Below, piece by piece: positions 23,518 through 36,650 of a stretch of DNA of 64,000 bases (position 1 is the first letter of the stretch; every line of letters starts with the position of its first letter). The notes under the pieces are model-generated. The model worked only from the letters and a program-made list of their open reading frames with translations, was not told where the DNA came from and did no database searches. The stretch spans positions 28,717 through 92,716 of the forward strand of contig VXAY01002071.1 in the NCBI GenBank assembly GCA_013399855.1, read 5' to 3'. A program made the position numbers and the translations under genes. This DNA is from Oxyruncus cristatus (taxonomy: Eukaryota; Chordata; Aves; Passeriformes; Cotingidae).

Positions 23518-24303
23518 TGTGAAAATTATTGGCCCAAAACAGGTTCTTTCATCTGATGTGCAAGAGGCCAATCCACACACGGAGTCGAGGTATTTGACTT
23601 ATTTACAGTTCTGCACAGAAATGGGGGCTGGCTGGCAAATCCACACAGCCAGCAGACAGCTATCAAAACCTTTCACTATTTCTATATTTTAGCAAACGAA
23701 GGCACTAATGTTCATTGGCTACAAGTTACATAGTTCTCTTATAAATTACTTTTTTGTCTTCTATTGGTTAATGATTGTCTCTCTTCTCATGCCAATTAGT
23801 CCACATGCTCAGTCTTCTCTTTTGGATCAGCGGGTTTCTTCACTCAGTGGTTGCCATCTCCCCCTGCTGGAATTACCTGTTACCCAGTCGGAGCCGGTNC
23901 TACAAGTTACATAGTTCTCTTATAAATTACTTTTTTGTCTTCTATTGGTTAATGATTGTCTCTCTTCTCATGCCAATTAGTCCACATGCTCAGTCTTTCT
24001 CCTCTTTTGGATCAGCGGGTTTCTTCACTCAGTGGTTGCCATCTCCCCCTGCTGGAATTACCTGTTACCCAGTCGGAGCCGGTTCAGGACAGTTGTTGAG
24101 TTGGCTTTATTAGTTTCTTCCTTACCTTGGCAGTTCTGCCAAATGTCCTTGTGACCCATAAATTCGGCATTCTTTGTGTCCACCATCAGTGGTACACCCT
24201 CCTTTCTTTGCTAACCTCCCCCTTGGGCTGAGATCATTGGAGCCCGTCCAGCCCTAAACCTTAATAAGGCAATTCTACCAACAAGTAATTTGTCTTTCTG
24301 ACA
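23518..24303 (-). mobile_element. LTR-like element, minus strand, with an internal duplication
   Basis: Read on the minus strand it starts TGTCAGAAAGACAAATTAC and ends TTTTCACA. A CCAAT motif (TTAACCAATAG) is followed by a TATA-like TTTATAAGAGAAC, the usual layout of an LTR promoter. Direct flanks show no clear target-site duplication, so the ends are tentative. No retroviral coding region adjoins. It includes the 180-bp duplication around the N at 23899. Confidence 0.5.
23719..24083. repeat. Near-identical ~180-bp direct duplication separated by a single N
   Basis: Copy 1 is 23719-23898 and copy 2 is 23900-24083. Both begin CTACAAGTTACATAG and end CCCAGTCGGAGCCGGT. By eye they differ mainly by a 4-nt length change at CAGTC(T)TTCTC near the middle. 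The copies abut a single N at 23899, which suggests an unresolved assembly overlap rather than a biological repeat. Confidence 0.92.
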
Positions 24304-25365
24304 CCTGGCCTTCATTTAGATAACTGCATAAATAATTCAGATTCTCAAAAGATCACAGCTTACAGCAACTCCCACTGGGAGTGTTGGCAAGTACTGCTTG
24401 CCCTTTCCTATTGGAAATAATTGATAGGGTTCATGTGGACCGTAGAAGCATTTCATGGGGAGTTTTCTGAAGAGTTAGCCAGGTAGAAAAACTGGCTGGA
24501 GACATTGCTGGGGGCAGGAGGGAACTGGTGCCTCGGACCAGCTCTGTTCAGTTGTGCCACACCAAAGGAATACTGTGAGGGCTTTTTTGTGCCTTATCCT
24601 TGGGGAGGCAGGAGAATATCAGTTTATGTCCAGTTGTGTCTCTTTAAGTGTCTTATGATAGGGATTCTAATGAAGCTTGACCAGGTATTTTTGGATACAT
24701 TTCTTTCCAAATTAATTTATCTACTGAAAATAAATCACTGGTAACTATAGCATATATAATACACATGCGTGTACATATATGAATATATATTACATTTTCT
24801 GAACTAAGTAATTTCAGAAAATTACTCCTTTCTTCTGTTTTACTTCAGAAGAAAGAAAACTTTACTGCCTTCTGGAGGCTCCTTGCACTGAATTTAAACT
24901 GAAAATTTTTGTACTCTGAAAAACTAATTTTCGGCACAGCTTTTTTGGCTCTAAAGGCTGCCCCTCTCAATTAGATGCCAGCAATGCCCTGAGTCCTTTT
25001 GAGATTAGCACGCATCTCTTAAGATAGAGCATAATAATAAATGCACACAAGCTGAAACTGAGTTATCTCTTAACAGGTTTTTCAGTGAAAACTCTCACCG
25101 AAGTGTAGCATGTCATTAAAAATACTTAAAAGATCACAGAAACACTAAGTTAAAAGCCCTTCTATTGTTCTTTTTAGCCTGTTACTTGGTCAGCTCTGTA
25201 TCTAAAAACAGATTCCAGAGCTATATAGACTATGTTGTTGCATGGTTTATCTTATTCCAGATAGCAGTAGTTCTGTCTTCTTGCACACTACAGTTCATTT
25301 ATTTTATTACATGGTGTTTTCCAATCCTTCAGAAATCTCAATTTGTCAAAACCCCATATTGCGCC
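24304..25365. other. Intergenic, no gene recognised
   Basis: AT-rich sequence with a short TA/TG alternating stretch at about 24750-24790. No exon, repeat family or RNA gene identified. Confidence 0.5.
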
Positions 25366-25623
25366 TTTTTTTTTCTTTTTTTTTTTTTTTTTTTTAATAT
25401 GGCAGCTCTTTATTTCTTGTTGCCTGAATGTAGGGACACGAGTAGCACTTAGGATGTTCGGGAACTGACTCCAAAACGGGCCAAGGCTCCGACAAGGCTG
25501 CCCGTGTGCTGCTGCTATATCAGGCTTTGTCTTCCAAGGCGTGATGCAGGTAGTGTATTAGAGACTCTCGTCCTGTCTCCTGTGAGCTGCTGCGCTGGGC
25601 TCTGTCATGTTTGACCACAGTGC
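25366..25623 (-). pseudogene. Retrocopy-like 3' end (or terminal exon) of an unidentified gene with genomic poly(A)
   Basis: On the minus strand an open reading frame runs from an acceptor-like pyrimidine tract ending TTATGTAG to TGA at 25522-25520. It encodes TVVKHDRAQRSSSQETGRES then LIHYLHHALEDKA. About 105 nt further lies AATAAA (25414-25409), and about 14 nt after that a nearly pure run of some 30 A (25395-25366). AATAAA, short spacer and genomic A run is the signature of a reverse-transcribed, polyadenylated mRNA. The clean acceptor at its 5' edge also allows a genuine last exon beside a chance A tract. I do not recognise the protein. Confidence 0.45.
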
Positions 25624-28600
25624 CTACATAAGTTGAAATTAAATGTTTAAAAAAGAGGGAGGGAAATAAACATCTCTCCCAACCGAGGAACATTTGAGTC
25701 CCTTTGGGGAGTAGCTATTTTAAAGTTCAGACTGAGGGATGGCTATTTTTGCCCTTCAGCCAGACAGACTCAGCTAATGGTCTGTATTGTTCAAACCACT
25801 TTGTAGACCAAATTCTTAAAAAGAGGAAGGTAAAAAGAGCAGGAAGATCCCTTAACCCAGCAAGAGATAGACATGGCTCAAATCTGAAAAGATCTTACCT
25901 GTACCTGAACGCTTCTGTCGTTTGGGACTGCAGAGATGTGCTTTGTCTTGCCCTATTATTCAAGTGTGCACTTGCTTTAAGAGCGAGACATAGAGATGGA
26001 GGTTGGCGTGAGTATTTTAAGAGCAATTCTGCTGAAAGCACTCATGGTGCACAAGTCGTGCAGTCTCCACGTGTGGCTCGAGAGCAGGTGGTTATTTCTC
26101 TTAATCATTTCAGACACACAGTGCAGCCAGAGGCTTTTGGGGAAGTGTAGTACAGCAGCAGACAGCTATGCAGTGGAGCCCGATGTCAGAATAGCATCGG
26201 ACGTTGTGGCTTATCCTCCTTGTTTCTGAGGTTCCGTTGAATACTTGCTTTAATTACTCTGACTTTTTAGATGGATTTAACTGTAAGGGCAGGGGGTAAA
26301 ACACTTCATATTACGGATGGGTGCAGTTTAATTAGATTTTGAACCTGACTGCTACATTAAGCAGCTCTGCAGCTGTTTGGGAACACCATGAAGCAAATGT
26401 AAATGGAAAAAACAAAAGCCATATCCACTTGTGCTGGCTTCTTGTTGCTCAGGAATTGACAAAACCCAACTGTGGCATTGTGGAGCTAAACCAGTCCTGG
26501 TTCTGCTGCTGATATTCCATATAATCTCTAAGTTACTTATTTCACCTCTATTGTTGGCTCCTTCTTGCTCAGGCATCAGCAGAACCCAAGTGTGGTTTCC
26601 TACAGCTAAACCAGCTCTGTTGTGCTCATGGGCCTGTCTTCACCCTGCCTCCAAGTCAGCATTTCAGGGAAGTTCCCTTGCTACTGGGAGCTTGGGGACA
26701 GCAGTTCTCAGGACATTTTGCCTTGGCTAAGGACAGCTGGGCATTGCCCTGCAGCGGGCAGCTGCTCTCAGGGGTCTGCAGGGCACAGAAGGGTTTTGGT
26801 ACCCACCCTCGTGGCACTGTGCCCCCAGCTTCTGCCCTGGGCAACTGCTCCTCTCTTCCTTCAGGTTTTTCCCTTGCCGTGTGCATCCTCAACTTTGTTG
26901 CAATTGCCTGTTCCTCAAATAGAAATAAATACTGAGGAGCCTGTGTTGTTCGTGACAGCATGAAGGTCAGGCTCCTATCAGATTTGCCATCTGCGTGTGT
27001 GATGTCTTGCTGCTCACAGCCCTTCCCAAGACAAAGACGTGTCTGTGGGTGGGTGGGTGTAATGTCTGTTGTTCAGCGAGGGAGGTGTTTAAAAATACCA
27101 CTTGTGACTTACCTGATGGGAACAGTTTTAGAAGGCAATCCACACCCAGCACGTTTTAGTTTTCTAGTGGGAAAGGTATTTGAAGAGATGTTTATTTTGA
27201 AACAAAATTTACCAAACAAGAAGGGAACAGGCTGCTGAAGGGAGATAAATATCTGGTGGGCCCAGGCAGCATCAGTGTTGGACTGGCTGTTGGTTTTCAC
27301 TGCAGTCCCAATGCCTGTTTGGGGTGGCTCAGGTCACTGGATTTGTATCAGGGAGAGGGGAACAAAGGAGCAATGAGATGGGTGAGCTGGGATGGGAACA
27401 AGCAGGCCAGCTTGCTTTTCAGGGACCTTCTGTTGGGAAGGGAGGAGTGAGGAGAGAGAAACACTCATGCCATAGGATGTCCCTCATCTCTTTCTCCCCA
27501 GCACCAGAAACACAGAAGTCTTTTACATGGGCTCATTTCCCCTTTAGGCAAAGGTTTGGGTTTAGAGAAGGCTCAGTGTAGTTGAGCTGGTTTGAGATGA
27601 CTGTCTGGTTTCCAGTAATCTCCTTGGATTTTTATACAGATCCTTCTCACCTCTTTTGTTTGGGTGCCAAATTACTTTCTGAGTGAAGGCTTTCAGGACG
27701 ATTCCAGATGGTTGTGTCTGATATACTCTGGATATTCAAGATGTGTCTTACGTAGTAAAACTTCAATTTCTAATTATTAATTTTCTTGCTATTTACTTTT
27801 ATTTGAAGAACATTCTTTGATTATTTCCTTACCATTGCAGAAATTCCTAGTTAATTGCACAGTACAGTTATAAAAGTGTTGCCATGGTCTTTTGCTAAAA
27901 TGAAGTGAGAGTAAGTGAGTAGAGCATTCTTTTGATAGGGGTTTTTTTTATGTCTGTTTTGGTATGTTTTATTGAAAGGGATTTTGACATCAGTCTTTCA
28001 GTCAAAGACTGATATTCATTTCCAAGTACCCTTTTGTAGTGCTGTAGCAACAACTTCCTGTCTGAACGAGTTATACTCAGTGCTGAAAATTCAAAAATAG
28101 CTGAGGGGAGAGGAATCAAATTATAGTTTTGCCATAGGATGAGGTGGTGGGAAGGAAAAGGATGAGATACCTTCCCTCTGTGTGGGCACGAGTGCCTGTC
28201 TTCCTGTGCTCAGAGGGAAGCAGGACCCAAACTGGGGCCAAACTGAGCACTGTGCAGAAGCATCACCTTGCAGAGATCTGTGACTGTTGCCTGTCTTCCC
28301 TCAAAAATTCATCTCCTGAGGTCCATAGCCATTGAAAAACAGCCTGTCAGCAGTACCACACATTGTAGAGCAAGATCTCCACGGCCATTACACCAGGATC
28401 TAATAGTTACACAAAAGGAAAAAAGAAAAATGGTTTGGAATACTTCTGCAGGTAAAATTCCCAATAGTCCTCTGTATTTGCTAGTTTCTTTGTTACCCCT
28501 AAAGCCAGAAGCCCACGCTCAAGTGCTGGTGATCTGAGCATCACTCAGGAGCCTGCAGTGCCCAGCACATGCCCATCCCTTCCCCTCATGCCTGTGCCCC

Positions 28601-31600
28601 TCCGTGCGGCATCCCAGACCTCCATCACGGCAGCACTTCCCTGTGCTGCACCACTGTGTTGGAATCGCAGCCATTAGCACCTTGTTGGCCAAAGAAATGG
28701 TTGTCACAGCCAAATCTAGTACAGCACACACTGCAGGTGGGGTGGGAAGAACTCAGAGCAATTCCTGGCTGGGGTCGGTCCCCAGCCCAGCTCAGCAGAA
28801 AACTTACAGCTGGGGGGCTGCCCTGGTACAGCACACAGCCAGCATGGGCTGGCTTTGCTAAGGGGAATGGCTTTTCCTGAAAAGATCACGAAACTGAGTG
28901 TTTTTGATGATGCCTCTTTGAGTGCACCCTTAATGCTCAGCCAGCTCTCACTAGGTTTATTTTGGGTTTTGGTTTCACTGAAAGGAAAAATAAATGGGGA
29001 AGTGAATCAAACTGAAACCTCCCTTTATTCCATTTATTTTCAGATGGAGGGAGTGGAAAGATATGAGCTTACCTGCTGGAGCACATTAGTCATATAAAGA
29101 GATGATGGTTGTGGGCGTGGGAGAGATTTGAACGTGGGCTGGGTAGTGAAGTGCTTAAGCCCACAGTGCTGAGAGGATTATGGGTGAGCTGGATGAGGTT
29201 TTGTTATTTGGGCCTGATTTCTTCAATGAAGAGTGCCAAGACCCTGCAGAAGGTAAAGGATGCTCTGGCACATTGGCTGGGGTGACACTTCCAGGGATCC
29301 TACTGCTCCCACAGGGTTGGGCAGACGAAGGAAGTCCTTTCATGGCTTTGCATTCCCATTTGGGCTGCTTCTGGAGACGTGCCTGGCGGAAGACAGAGGT
29401 GGTGATGCCACTTCCTCATAGAAAGCCACGGAGTGTACCCTGTAATTACATCTGGGCAGAGCAGGGCTGCTCCCGCAGCACAGGCAGTTACATACGTGAC
29501 TTGAGGAGGCAGGCAGTGCTGGAGCTTTCAGACATTTCAAGAGGCACAAATATTAGAAATCCTCAGGAAAGCTTTTGTCAATAACTTGAGCCCTGAAGTT
29601 ACTAAAAAAATGTTGGAAGGGAGTGTCATGTTCCTGCCACAGCTGTGGGAGCACACAGGTTGGGAATAGGCAGCAGTTCTTGACACTGCTTCCCCAGACA
29701 ACACCTTGCCTGCATTTGTTTGCATCAGTTTTCCCTGCTTGCCTATCAAGCATATTTTCACATGTTTTTCTTGTGACTGGTTACGCAAAAGTGTGGATTC
29801 TGTGCACAAGGGTCAACGCTTATCCAGCGTTCATTTCTTACAGACATCTTTTTAAGATTTCTGCTCATTATCTCCTGTGCAGAATTATTCTATGCATTCA
29901 GCATGCAGAAAAAAAAGCACAGAGTGACAAGGGGGATTTCCAGAGGGAATAGTGAAGAGGGACTAGCCTGAGTCAAAAGGTTGTAATTAACATGTGCAAT
30001 CACAGGTATGTAACTCCTTTGATGTGTACTGTTGAATTCAGCTGGAGGTTTAATAGAGTGTGGATATATTTGACCAGCAGACTTAGTCTGTTGTGTAAGA
30101 CTTCAGTCTGTCATTTACAGCTGCTCATTTAAGTTGATGGGTACAAAATTACGAAAAACAAGTAGGGGGAAAAAAAAAATCTTTGTTCATTGATAGATCA
30201 AACAAGGAAGAGTGTTAAAGTCACCACAGTGTTGAAAGTGAACAGTTCATCCAGCCCTGTAACTGGTATCTGGATTGGATAAACTGATCACTGGGGGAAT
30301 AAGTAGAATATCTTACAAACCTATGTCTTAAAAGACGTAAGCATTTTGAAGATTAAAAAAAAAATGAGTAAGGCTAAGGAAAAGGATGTTGCCAGCATTA
30401 GGGCAGAACATCTCAGTTCAAGCACTTCAGGAACTTAAGTCATTGCAAACTGGACGAACTTGGAGATATGATTTATTACTCCAAGCCTGATGAAGGGTCT
30501 GATAACCCTCTTTCCAATGGGGCCTGATGCATGACACATCTGCAAGAAGTGTGCAAACCTTGTCATGACAGCTGATGCTGTGACTGTTGGGCCAGCTTTC
30601 CATTCACAGGGTTAGTGGTGGCAATTCTCTGATGGAGCTGTGCACTCTTGCACCCAGAAGGCTGGATGAAGGCTGGGCTGCCCCAGGTCACAGCTGCTCA
30701 GCATCTCCACGTGATGAAGCTCATAGTAGAGAAAACACTGGAAGCTGGCTTCTGTCCTCTGGAGGTAGAGCCAAATTACTGCTGGTCTCTTGCTCAGAGC
30801 TGCGTTGATGGTGTCTATCCAGCTTTTCTAGGCTCCCAGGAGACTGTGGTAATGCTTCCTCTCCAGCTACACCAAGCAGCAATAAATTTAGACCGAGTGA
30901 GCCACAATGACAGTACAGGAACCAGAGGGGTGCTGACTGCTCTCCAGGAGGAGGGTCTGGCACTCCATAGAGACGTCTTCATCCATCAGGCTACCAACCC
31001 TGTCCTGACCTCTCTGCCCACTCTGGGCAGCCCGTGCCTCCGCATTACCCATTTGCACTTGTGCAGTGGCTGTTTCATACCATCCTTTCCATCAGTCATT
31101 TCCTTCTGGAAAGGAAAGAAATCAGGGTACTGTGACTCACTAGACATACACACATCTGACGGGCATACGCGGCGCAGCTGCCCGTATGTCCAACCTGTAG
31201 CTCGGAGCAGGTCACCCCAGGCTGATGTGAGGGCAAAGCTGGCCCCAGATCACTGCTGCGTTTTCCTTCCTGAGAGCACTGACATCACGCTGCTTTGAGG
31301 GTGTCTGGCACACATCTCCGCAGTTCCAGTTGGAGCGGGGGCGAGCACAGAGAGATGGCTGCAGAGAGCTTCTCACGTTAAGGATCTGTTATCGTTCCAT
31401 TTCCAGCTTGTGATTAACAAACACTTATTTCTCCCACCTCCCAAGGGATTCAATTCCGAACTGGGAGTGATTGTAAAAGATATTGTACTCTGAATGAAAT
31501 TTTAGGAGCTGTAACTACCCATTGCTTTCTCTGTGGTTACTGCTGTCACTGCTGAGCTTTTGACAGCCCAGAGCTCCATGGTACTTCCATCAGCAGTGCC

Positions 31601-31909
31601 AAAACTGGTCCCTGATAGGAGGCAGAGCCAGGGTTCTGTCCCTGCTCTTATTTTGACCAAAGGCAGCAAGCTGCAGTAGTCCCTGTGTGGAGGAAGACAT
31701 TCTAGATCTGACAGTGGCCAGGCAGAAACCAGGCACTCTGTTCACAGCTGATGAAGTCACGGCCTCAAATTAGTGAATTCAGCCAAAGTGACTGATGAAT
31801 ATGGATCTACAGGACCTGACAATCTGGTCACACACATCTGGCCTAGATGGCCCAAGGTACTGATGCCTTCTAGCACCTGAACTTAAAAAAAAACTCCAGA
31901 GCAGTTAAT
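25624..31909. other. Intergenic DNA between SPARCL1 and DMP1, part 2
   Basis: No recognisable coding exon. The longest open frame (30648-31298 plus) has no signal peptide, domain or splice support. A pair of imperfect ~75-bp repeats lies at 26435-26630. No DSPP-like Asp-Ser-Ser repeat coding is visible. Confidence 0.5.
26435..26630. repeat. Two imperfect ~75-bp direct repeats
   Basis: Segments beginning at 26435 and 26555 share TGGCT(T/C)CTTxTTGCTCAGG, then …GACAAAACCCAACTGTGG versus …CAGAACCCAAGTGTGG, then GCTAAACCAG. Spacing is about 120 bp. Probably an old local duplication. Confidence 0.6.
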
Positions 31910-32425
31910 TGGGGTGAGATAAGGAAAGGATTTTACTGAGCTATAGCAAAGATATTACATGACGCACGCGCCCGAACACAGCTGTGTTACATCTTTTATA
32001 ATACTAATTGACCAATCCTAAAGGTGTCCGCCCTGTAACTTTTGCTCTGGTCCACCCACTGATCCACCCCCAAGAATTGGGTCTGGGGGCGTTTTGGGAC
32101 CACCTCTTCATCATCTTCATCATCATCAGAGTACAGAGGGCACACAGTTACCCAGTTTCTGACCCTGTTTTGTTGGTCAGGCTCTAATTCTGGTGTTCCC
32201 AAACAATTCAGGCCTTGCTTTAACATGAGACTAAACATCTTCTACTGACTCCAGGGGTAGATTTGATATGGGGAGCATAGAACGGGGTAAAAGGGTTAGG
32301 AATTTTACTACAGGTTAAGGGAATAAGGGACACTACTTTACAAAACTACTTCTACTACTTATAAAACTTATAAAACTTATAAAAATTAGAAAACTACAAA
32401 AAAGCCATCAGGGCTTAAGGCAACA
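31910..32425 (-). mobile_element. Possible solo LTR, minus strand
   Basis: On the minus strand the block starts TGTTGCCTTAAGCCCTGATGG. It carries a promoter-like ATTGGTCAAT followed by ATTATAAAAGATG, then a CpG-rich segment (GGGCGCGTGCGTC) and an AGTAAA-type poly(A) signal near the end. That U3-R-U5 order is typical of LTRs. Terminal repeats and a target-site duplication were not established, and no retroviral coding adjoins. Confidence 0.42.
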
Positions 32426-35400
32426 GTACCTGTCCAGCCATGAGTTTCAGCTGCCATGGGCACAATGTGAATAGCAATTATTGCTCCTTGCATTTTGCCT
32501 CAGCAACAAGAAGCAGCACAAACTTCCAAGTAGTACAGAACAGGTACAACACCTTTGTCCCGACAGACTTGCAAGGTGATGTGCTGGTTTTGCTGGAGCC
32601 CATTGCTCAGAGGAGGGTGATATAAAAATGCTAGAAACAGAAGTGAAGGGAGTGTGGGGCTGGCATGGGAGAGAGGGGTTTCGCTCACTTTGCATGTGTT
32701 TCAGGAGAGGGAACGGTGCATCTTTTTGGTAGGACAAGATCAGCATGCTAGTCATCTTCCTTCGACAGTGTCACAGAGACTTCAAACAGTCTGTGATGCA
32801 TTTCCTCCTGAAATAGGTATCTGAAATAGGGCAAATGATTGGTGCCTTAAAAGTGCTTGTTTTCTCTGGCTGTAAAGGAAACTCCATGGTAGACACAGAA
32901 GGGTGGGTTAACAATCATACCCCTGTGCTGTCAGGAGGCCAGGGCAGAGGGATGTTGGTCTTGTGTCTGTTAATTCAGGGCTCCAGGACTCAGGCATCTA
33001 TGATGTCTTTTTTCCAGTGAAGAAAAACAGCAAATTTTAGAGGCCTAGCACAAACCAAGCTTGTGCACGCCTCTGCACTGTGACAAAACCACGCCGGTAA
33101 CTTCCATCTGCTGCTTATCACAGCATTTGTAGCTTTGAGGCTTGCTTCCAGGGGGACCTGGAATATCAATGCCGTTCGTCAAACACCTCAACTGTTATCG
33201 TTAGCTACTGTGTTACGCGTCACATTAATGCCGTGAAACGCAGACCATATTTACTCAGGCTTCAGGTTACAGGTGTGGTGCCTGTGCTCAGATCCCTTGA
33301 GCGCAGAGGAGCCAAAGCCAGGCTGTTTCTCCCACCTTGCACAGGCAGCCACCAGCTGTGCTCTGCCCACCCACAAAGCAGGCAGCGACTTGAAAACCTG
33401 GCTGGTTTGCAAGGCTGAACTTGCGTGTTTAGAGGAGCATTGTGGGAATGAATCCCTTAGGATTGGGCACTAGATAATTCCTGGTGCTGGCATGACACTT
33501 ATGGGGGAAACGAATATTTAGGAGGCAGGTCTTCCCCTATGCTCTCCCAATGGAAACCTCAGCGCTGCATTGTAGCTTTTGTCGCCAGAAAGCGCTTGGC
33601 AAAGTGATTTGTGTTTGGGTCTGAGCATAAGGTAGGAGCTGGTGTTGAGTGTTTGGGAGAGGGCTGTGTCAGCGGGCTTGAGTCCTGCTCTCATCCTAGT
33701 CTCTCCTGCTCCAGTTCATTCATTGATTCTTTTCCTTTTGATGCTACTGTCAAAGCCCATAGGTCTATTCAGGAGAGAAGTGCACCAGCAACATCAGTAC
33801 TGTGAAAATACCCTGGACTGGAAAAAATAGAGGGAATGGTGGTTTTTTTGAACAACAACAATTTCTTGAGGTTTTAATGCTGAGATGTCTCAATCAGCAG
33901 AGGAGAGCAGCTGTTATGTGCCTCCTCTGTCAGCTGTCTCTCTGCAGTGCCAACTACTCTCTTGGCTTTGGCATCTCTAATCCCTCCTGCTGTCTGCACT
34001 AATTTCTTTTCTCTGTCCTTATGAACACTGCACAGTCCAGCTTTTCAAACAGAGAAGTGATATTCCTGCATCTTTTTACCCACTCTGCCAGTCCCCTCTG
34101 ACTCGGCCACCTCATCCCTGGTAGCCTGAGGGTGCCAGCTTTAGCCTGGCCAAGTTTTCCACATCTTCTTTGCCCTTCTGCTTTCTGTCACAACCATCTC
34201 AAGGGACCTACTGTCTCAGGAGAGTAGGACTCAGGAAAATGCCCAGTGACATTTTAAACACTCATCAGACAGCTGCTTCCCCCACCCTCAGTCCACTTCT
34301 CACCTCTGATGTAACAACAATAATCCTTTATTGTTTTTGTTTTGTTTTGTTTTGTTTTGGGGGGGTTTGGGGGGTTTTTAGGGTTCATTGGAAGGTTACA
34401 ATATGTGGGCTGGGTTTCCTTTCCTTGCAAAACACAGGCAGATGTGCTTGGGTAGTCTAGCTGATGGTGTGGGATGATCTCTAGAAGGGATTTGGGGGAC
34501 AGACCTCGGTCTTTTGAGCCAGGGCCATTGTAGAACACAGGGACCTGGGGTCAGATTGGGGTGCTGACAGTGAGCACTGTTGGGTGTGCTGGTGCTGTGG
34601 GTGTTTCAGGAGGGGAGGGAGCTGACCTTGGGGTGGTGGCTGGTGGGGCAGTGGGTGACCTGTGTCATAAAAGAGCTGGGAATGCGCAGCTTGGTGTTTA
34701 TCTCCTTCTTCCACCACAGCACCTGGATGTGAGGCAGCACCAGGTCTTTGGGGGCTGAGTTAAATGCAGGTTTGAAATTACAAAAAAAAAAAAATACAAC
34801 AAAACATGGTAATTGTTGGTGGTGCCTAAAAAAGGTTGGCAACATGAACTCATATCTGGCTGGGAACAGGGGTATAATTTTGTCCCAGGTCAAAAGGAAA
34901 ATACATCCCACGGTAGCTGTGGCAGGGGGCAGGTAGGGAAGAAGAGGGAAAACATCTGCCAAAGGTATGAGTGAGAGTGAGAGCAAGCGGCTCGATAGTG
35001 ACCATCTCGAGACTGAGGGGCCATGGGGAAAGCAGTGAGACCTCCCTGCTTCGGTGACAGGAGGAAGATGCTCATCACACATGGCACCTTGCGGTCCTCA
35101 CAGGGCAGATACACATGGTCTTCTGGCTAGTGATTATGGAGGGAAAAGGCAAGAGATTTTGGAGAGTGAAATTAAGCTGGCATCCACAACAGCAGACTGA
35201 CAAATCTGGTTTCACAAGGTGCTCTGTCCAGCCACAGCGGTGTCACAGCACAAGGCATGCTGTTGTCTACAGATGGTACATCCCTGGCAAATTCAGATAA
35301 CCTGCAGTTTACAGAGCCCTGACTCAATCCTCATTGCTCAAGTTTCCTTCAGTCACCTGTTTTGCAGTGCCATCATCTCCTGTGAATCCCTGTAAACATG

Positions 35401-36497
35401 CAGCCTGCCCATGTTCCCTGGCCACTACGCCCACCTCTGGGAATTTGGGACCCTGCATCAAGGGGCCATTGCAGATGACTGTGGGGAGAGCCCAGCTGGC
35501 AGAACAGAGATGCTCCAAAGCAACCTGCTTGCACATGCAGCGTGCTTCTATTAGCAGAGGGGCGTGTTGTGGGCACACAAGATTTAGCAATGGCCAAATA
35601 CAGGGAAGGAAGCTGCCTTCCTTCTGCCCGTGCTGGGGCAGAAGGAAAAGCCAGGCATATGGCCTGGGGCATACTGTTTCTGTCCTACACCACACGGGCA
35701 GAGAGCAGTGGTCGCGCTGTCACCTGTGGAGTCTTGCAGACTCCCTCTCGTAGTACCTGTGAGTGAGGAGGGTCCATCTGTGCTGCTGCCTCATGGTGCT
35801 GTTTGGAGTAGGTGGTCCATGCTACCACCAGGAAACCCTGGAGTATTTGTAGTGTGTGTACATGCATTCATATAGATATAATTGCATATACATGCCCATA
35901 CACATGTGTACACATGTTGTTGCCTGTGTTTTCCAGAGCAGAGGTTTCATCTGCTCTCTGTCCAGTAGCTGGAAGGAAAGCTGGGGTGTTACACTCCCTC
36001 CTTGCAGGGGATGAGATGCCCCATACACACCTCCGTTTAGTATTTCCCTTCTCCCTTGCCTGTGTGGGCATGAAAATGGACAAGTCCTCTCCTTCCAGCA
36101 CGGTTTTGTGCTCCTGCCCCGAGGTACAAGAGAATGCTGAGACCTGGCAGGGGAATCATCCCCTGTGGGTTTCAGCACCGTAGCCTGTGGCACGGGGCAA
36201 ACACCATTCCCAAGGGCACAGGTTAGGAGGATGCCATCCCTGGGACAGGGTCCAGTGCTTGGTGTGGGTGACGCCGTAGTTGTTTGTGTGTGTCATGGCG
36301 GGAAGTGTGTGAATGGAATAAATTTAGCAGTCAAAACACAGGGCCAGTGCAGTCAGTCATTAACTGCCAGCCCGTCTCGTCATCCTGCAACCACAAGGAG
36401 CTTTTTTAGGGCTGACGTCCCGGCGGAGGCCAGAGGAAGCGTGGGAGGCCAGTTCCCGGTGACACCTCCACGCGTGGCAGCGCTGCCCGCTGGTGCC
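32426..36497. other. Intergenic DNA upstream of DMP1
   Basis: No recognisable exon or repeat family. Contains a TTTTG/G-rich run at about 34335-34380 and alternating purine-pyrimidine near 35865-35915. Many short ORFs lack support. Confidence 0.5.
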
Positions 36498-36650
36498 ATT
36501 GGCTGCCCCCTGCCCGGGGCTGGCACTGGCCAGCGGTTAAATGCCTGCATGGCCACGCTGGGGCACACAGCCCAGAGCATCCCAACACAGTCAGCCGGCT
36601 TATCCCGTCCCCAGCACCAGAGGAGACGTGGGCTTGCACTACACCTTAAG
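36498..36650 (+). promoter_or_regulatory. DMP1: Candidate DMP1 core promoter and noncoding exon 1
   Basis: An inverted CCAAT (ATTGG, 36498-36502) is followed about 35 bp later by a TATA-like TTAAAT (36537-36542), then a GC-rich leader ending CACCTTAAG at a GTAAAA donor (36651). The position, some 780 bp before the signal-peptide exon, suits the noncoding first exon usual in SIBLING genes. Inferred from motif spacing only. Confidence 0.35.

Noticed and set aside
30648..31298. 216-codon plus-strand open frame in the intergenic interval
   Set aside because: Irregular composition, no recognisable domain and no splice or promoter support.
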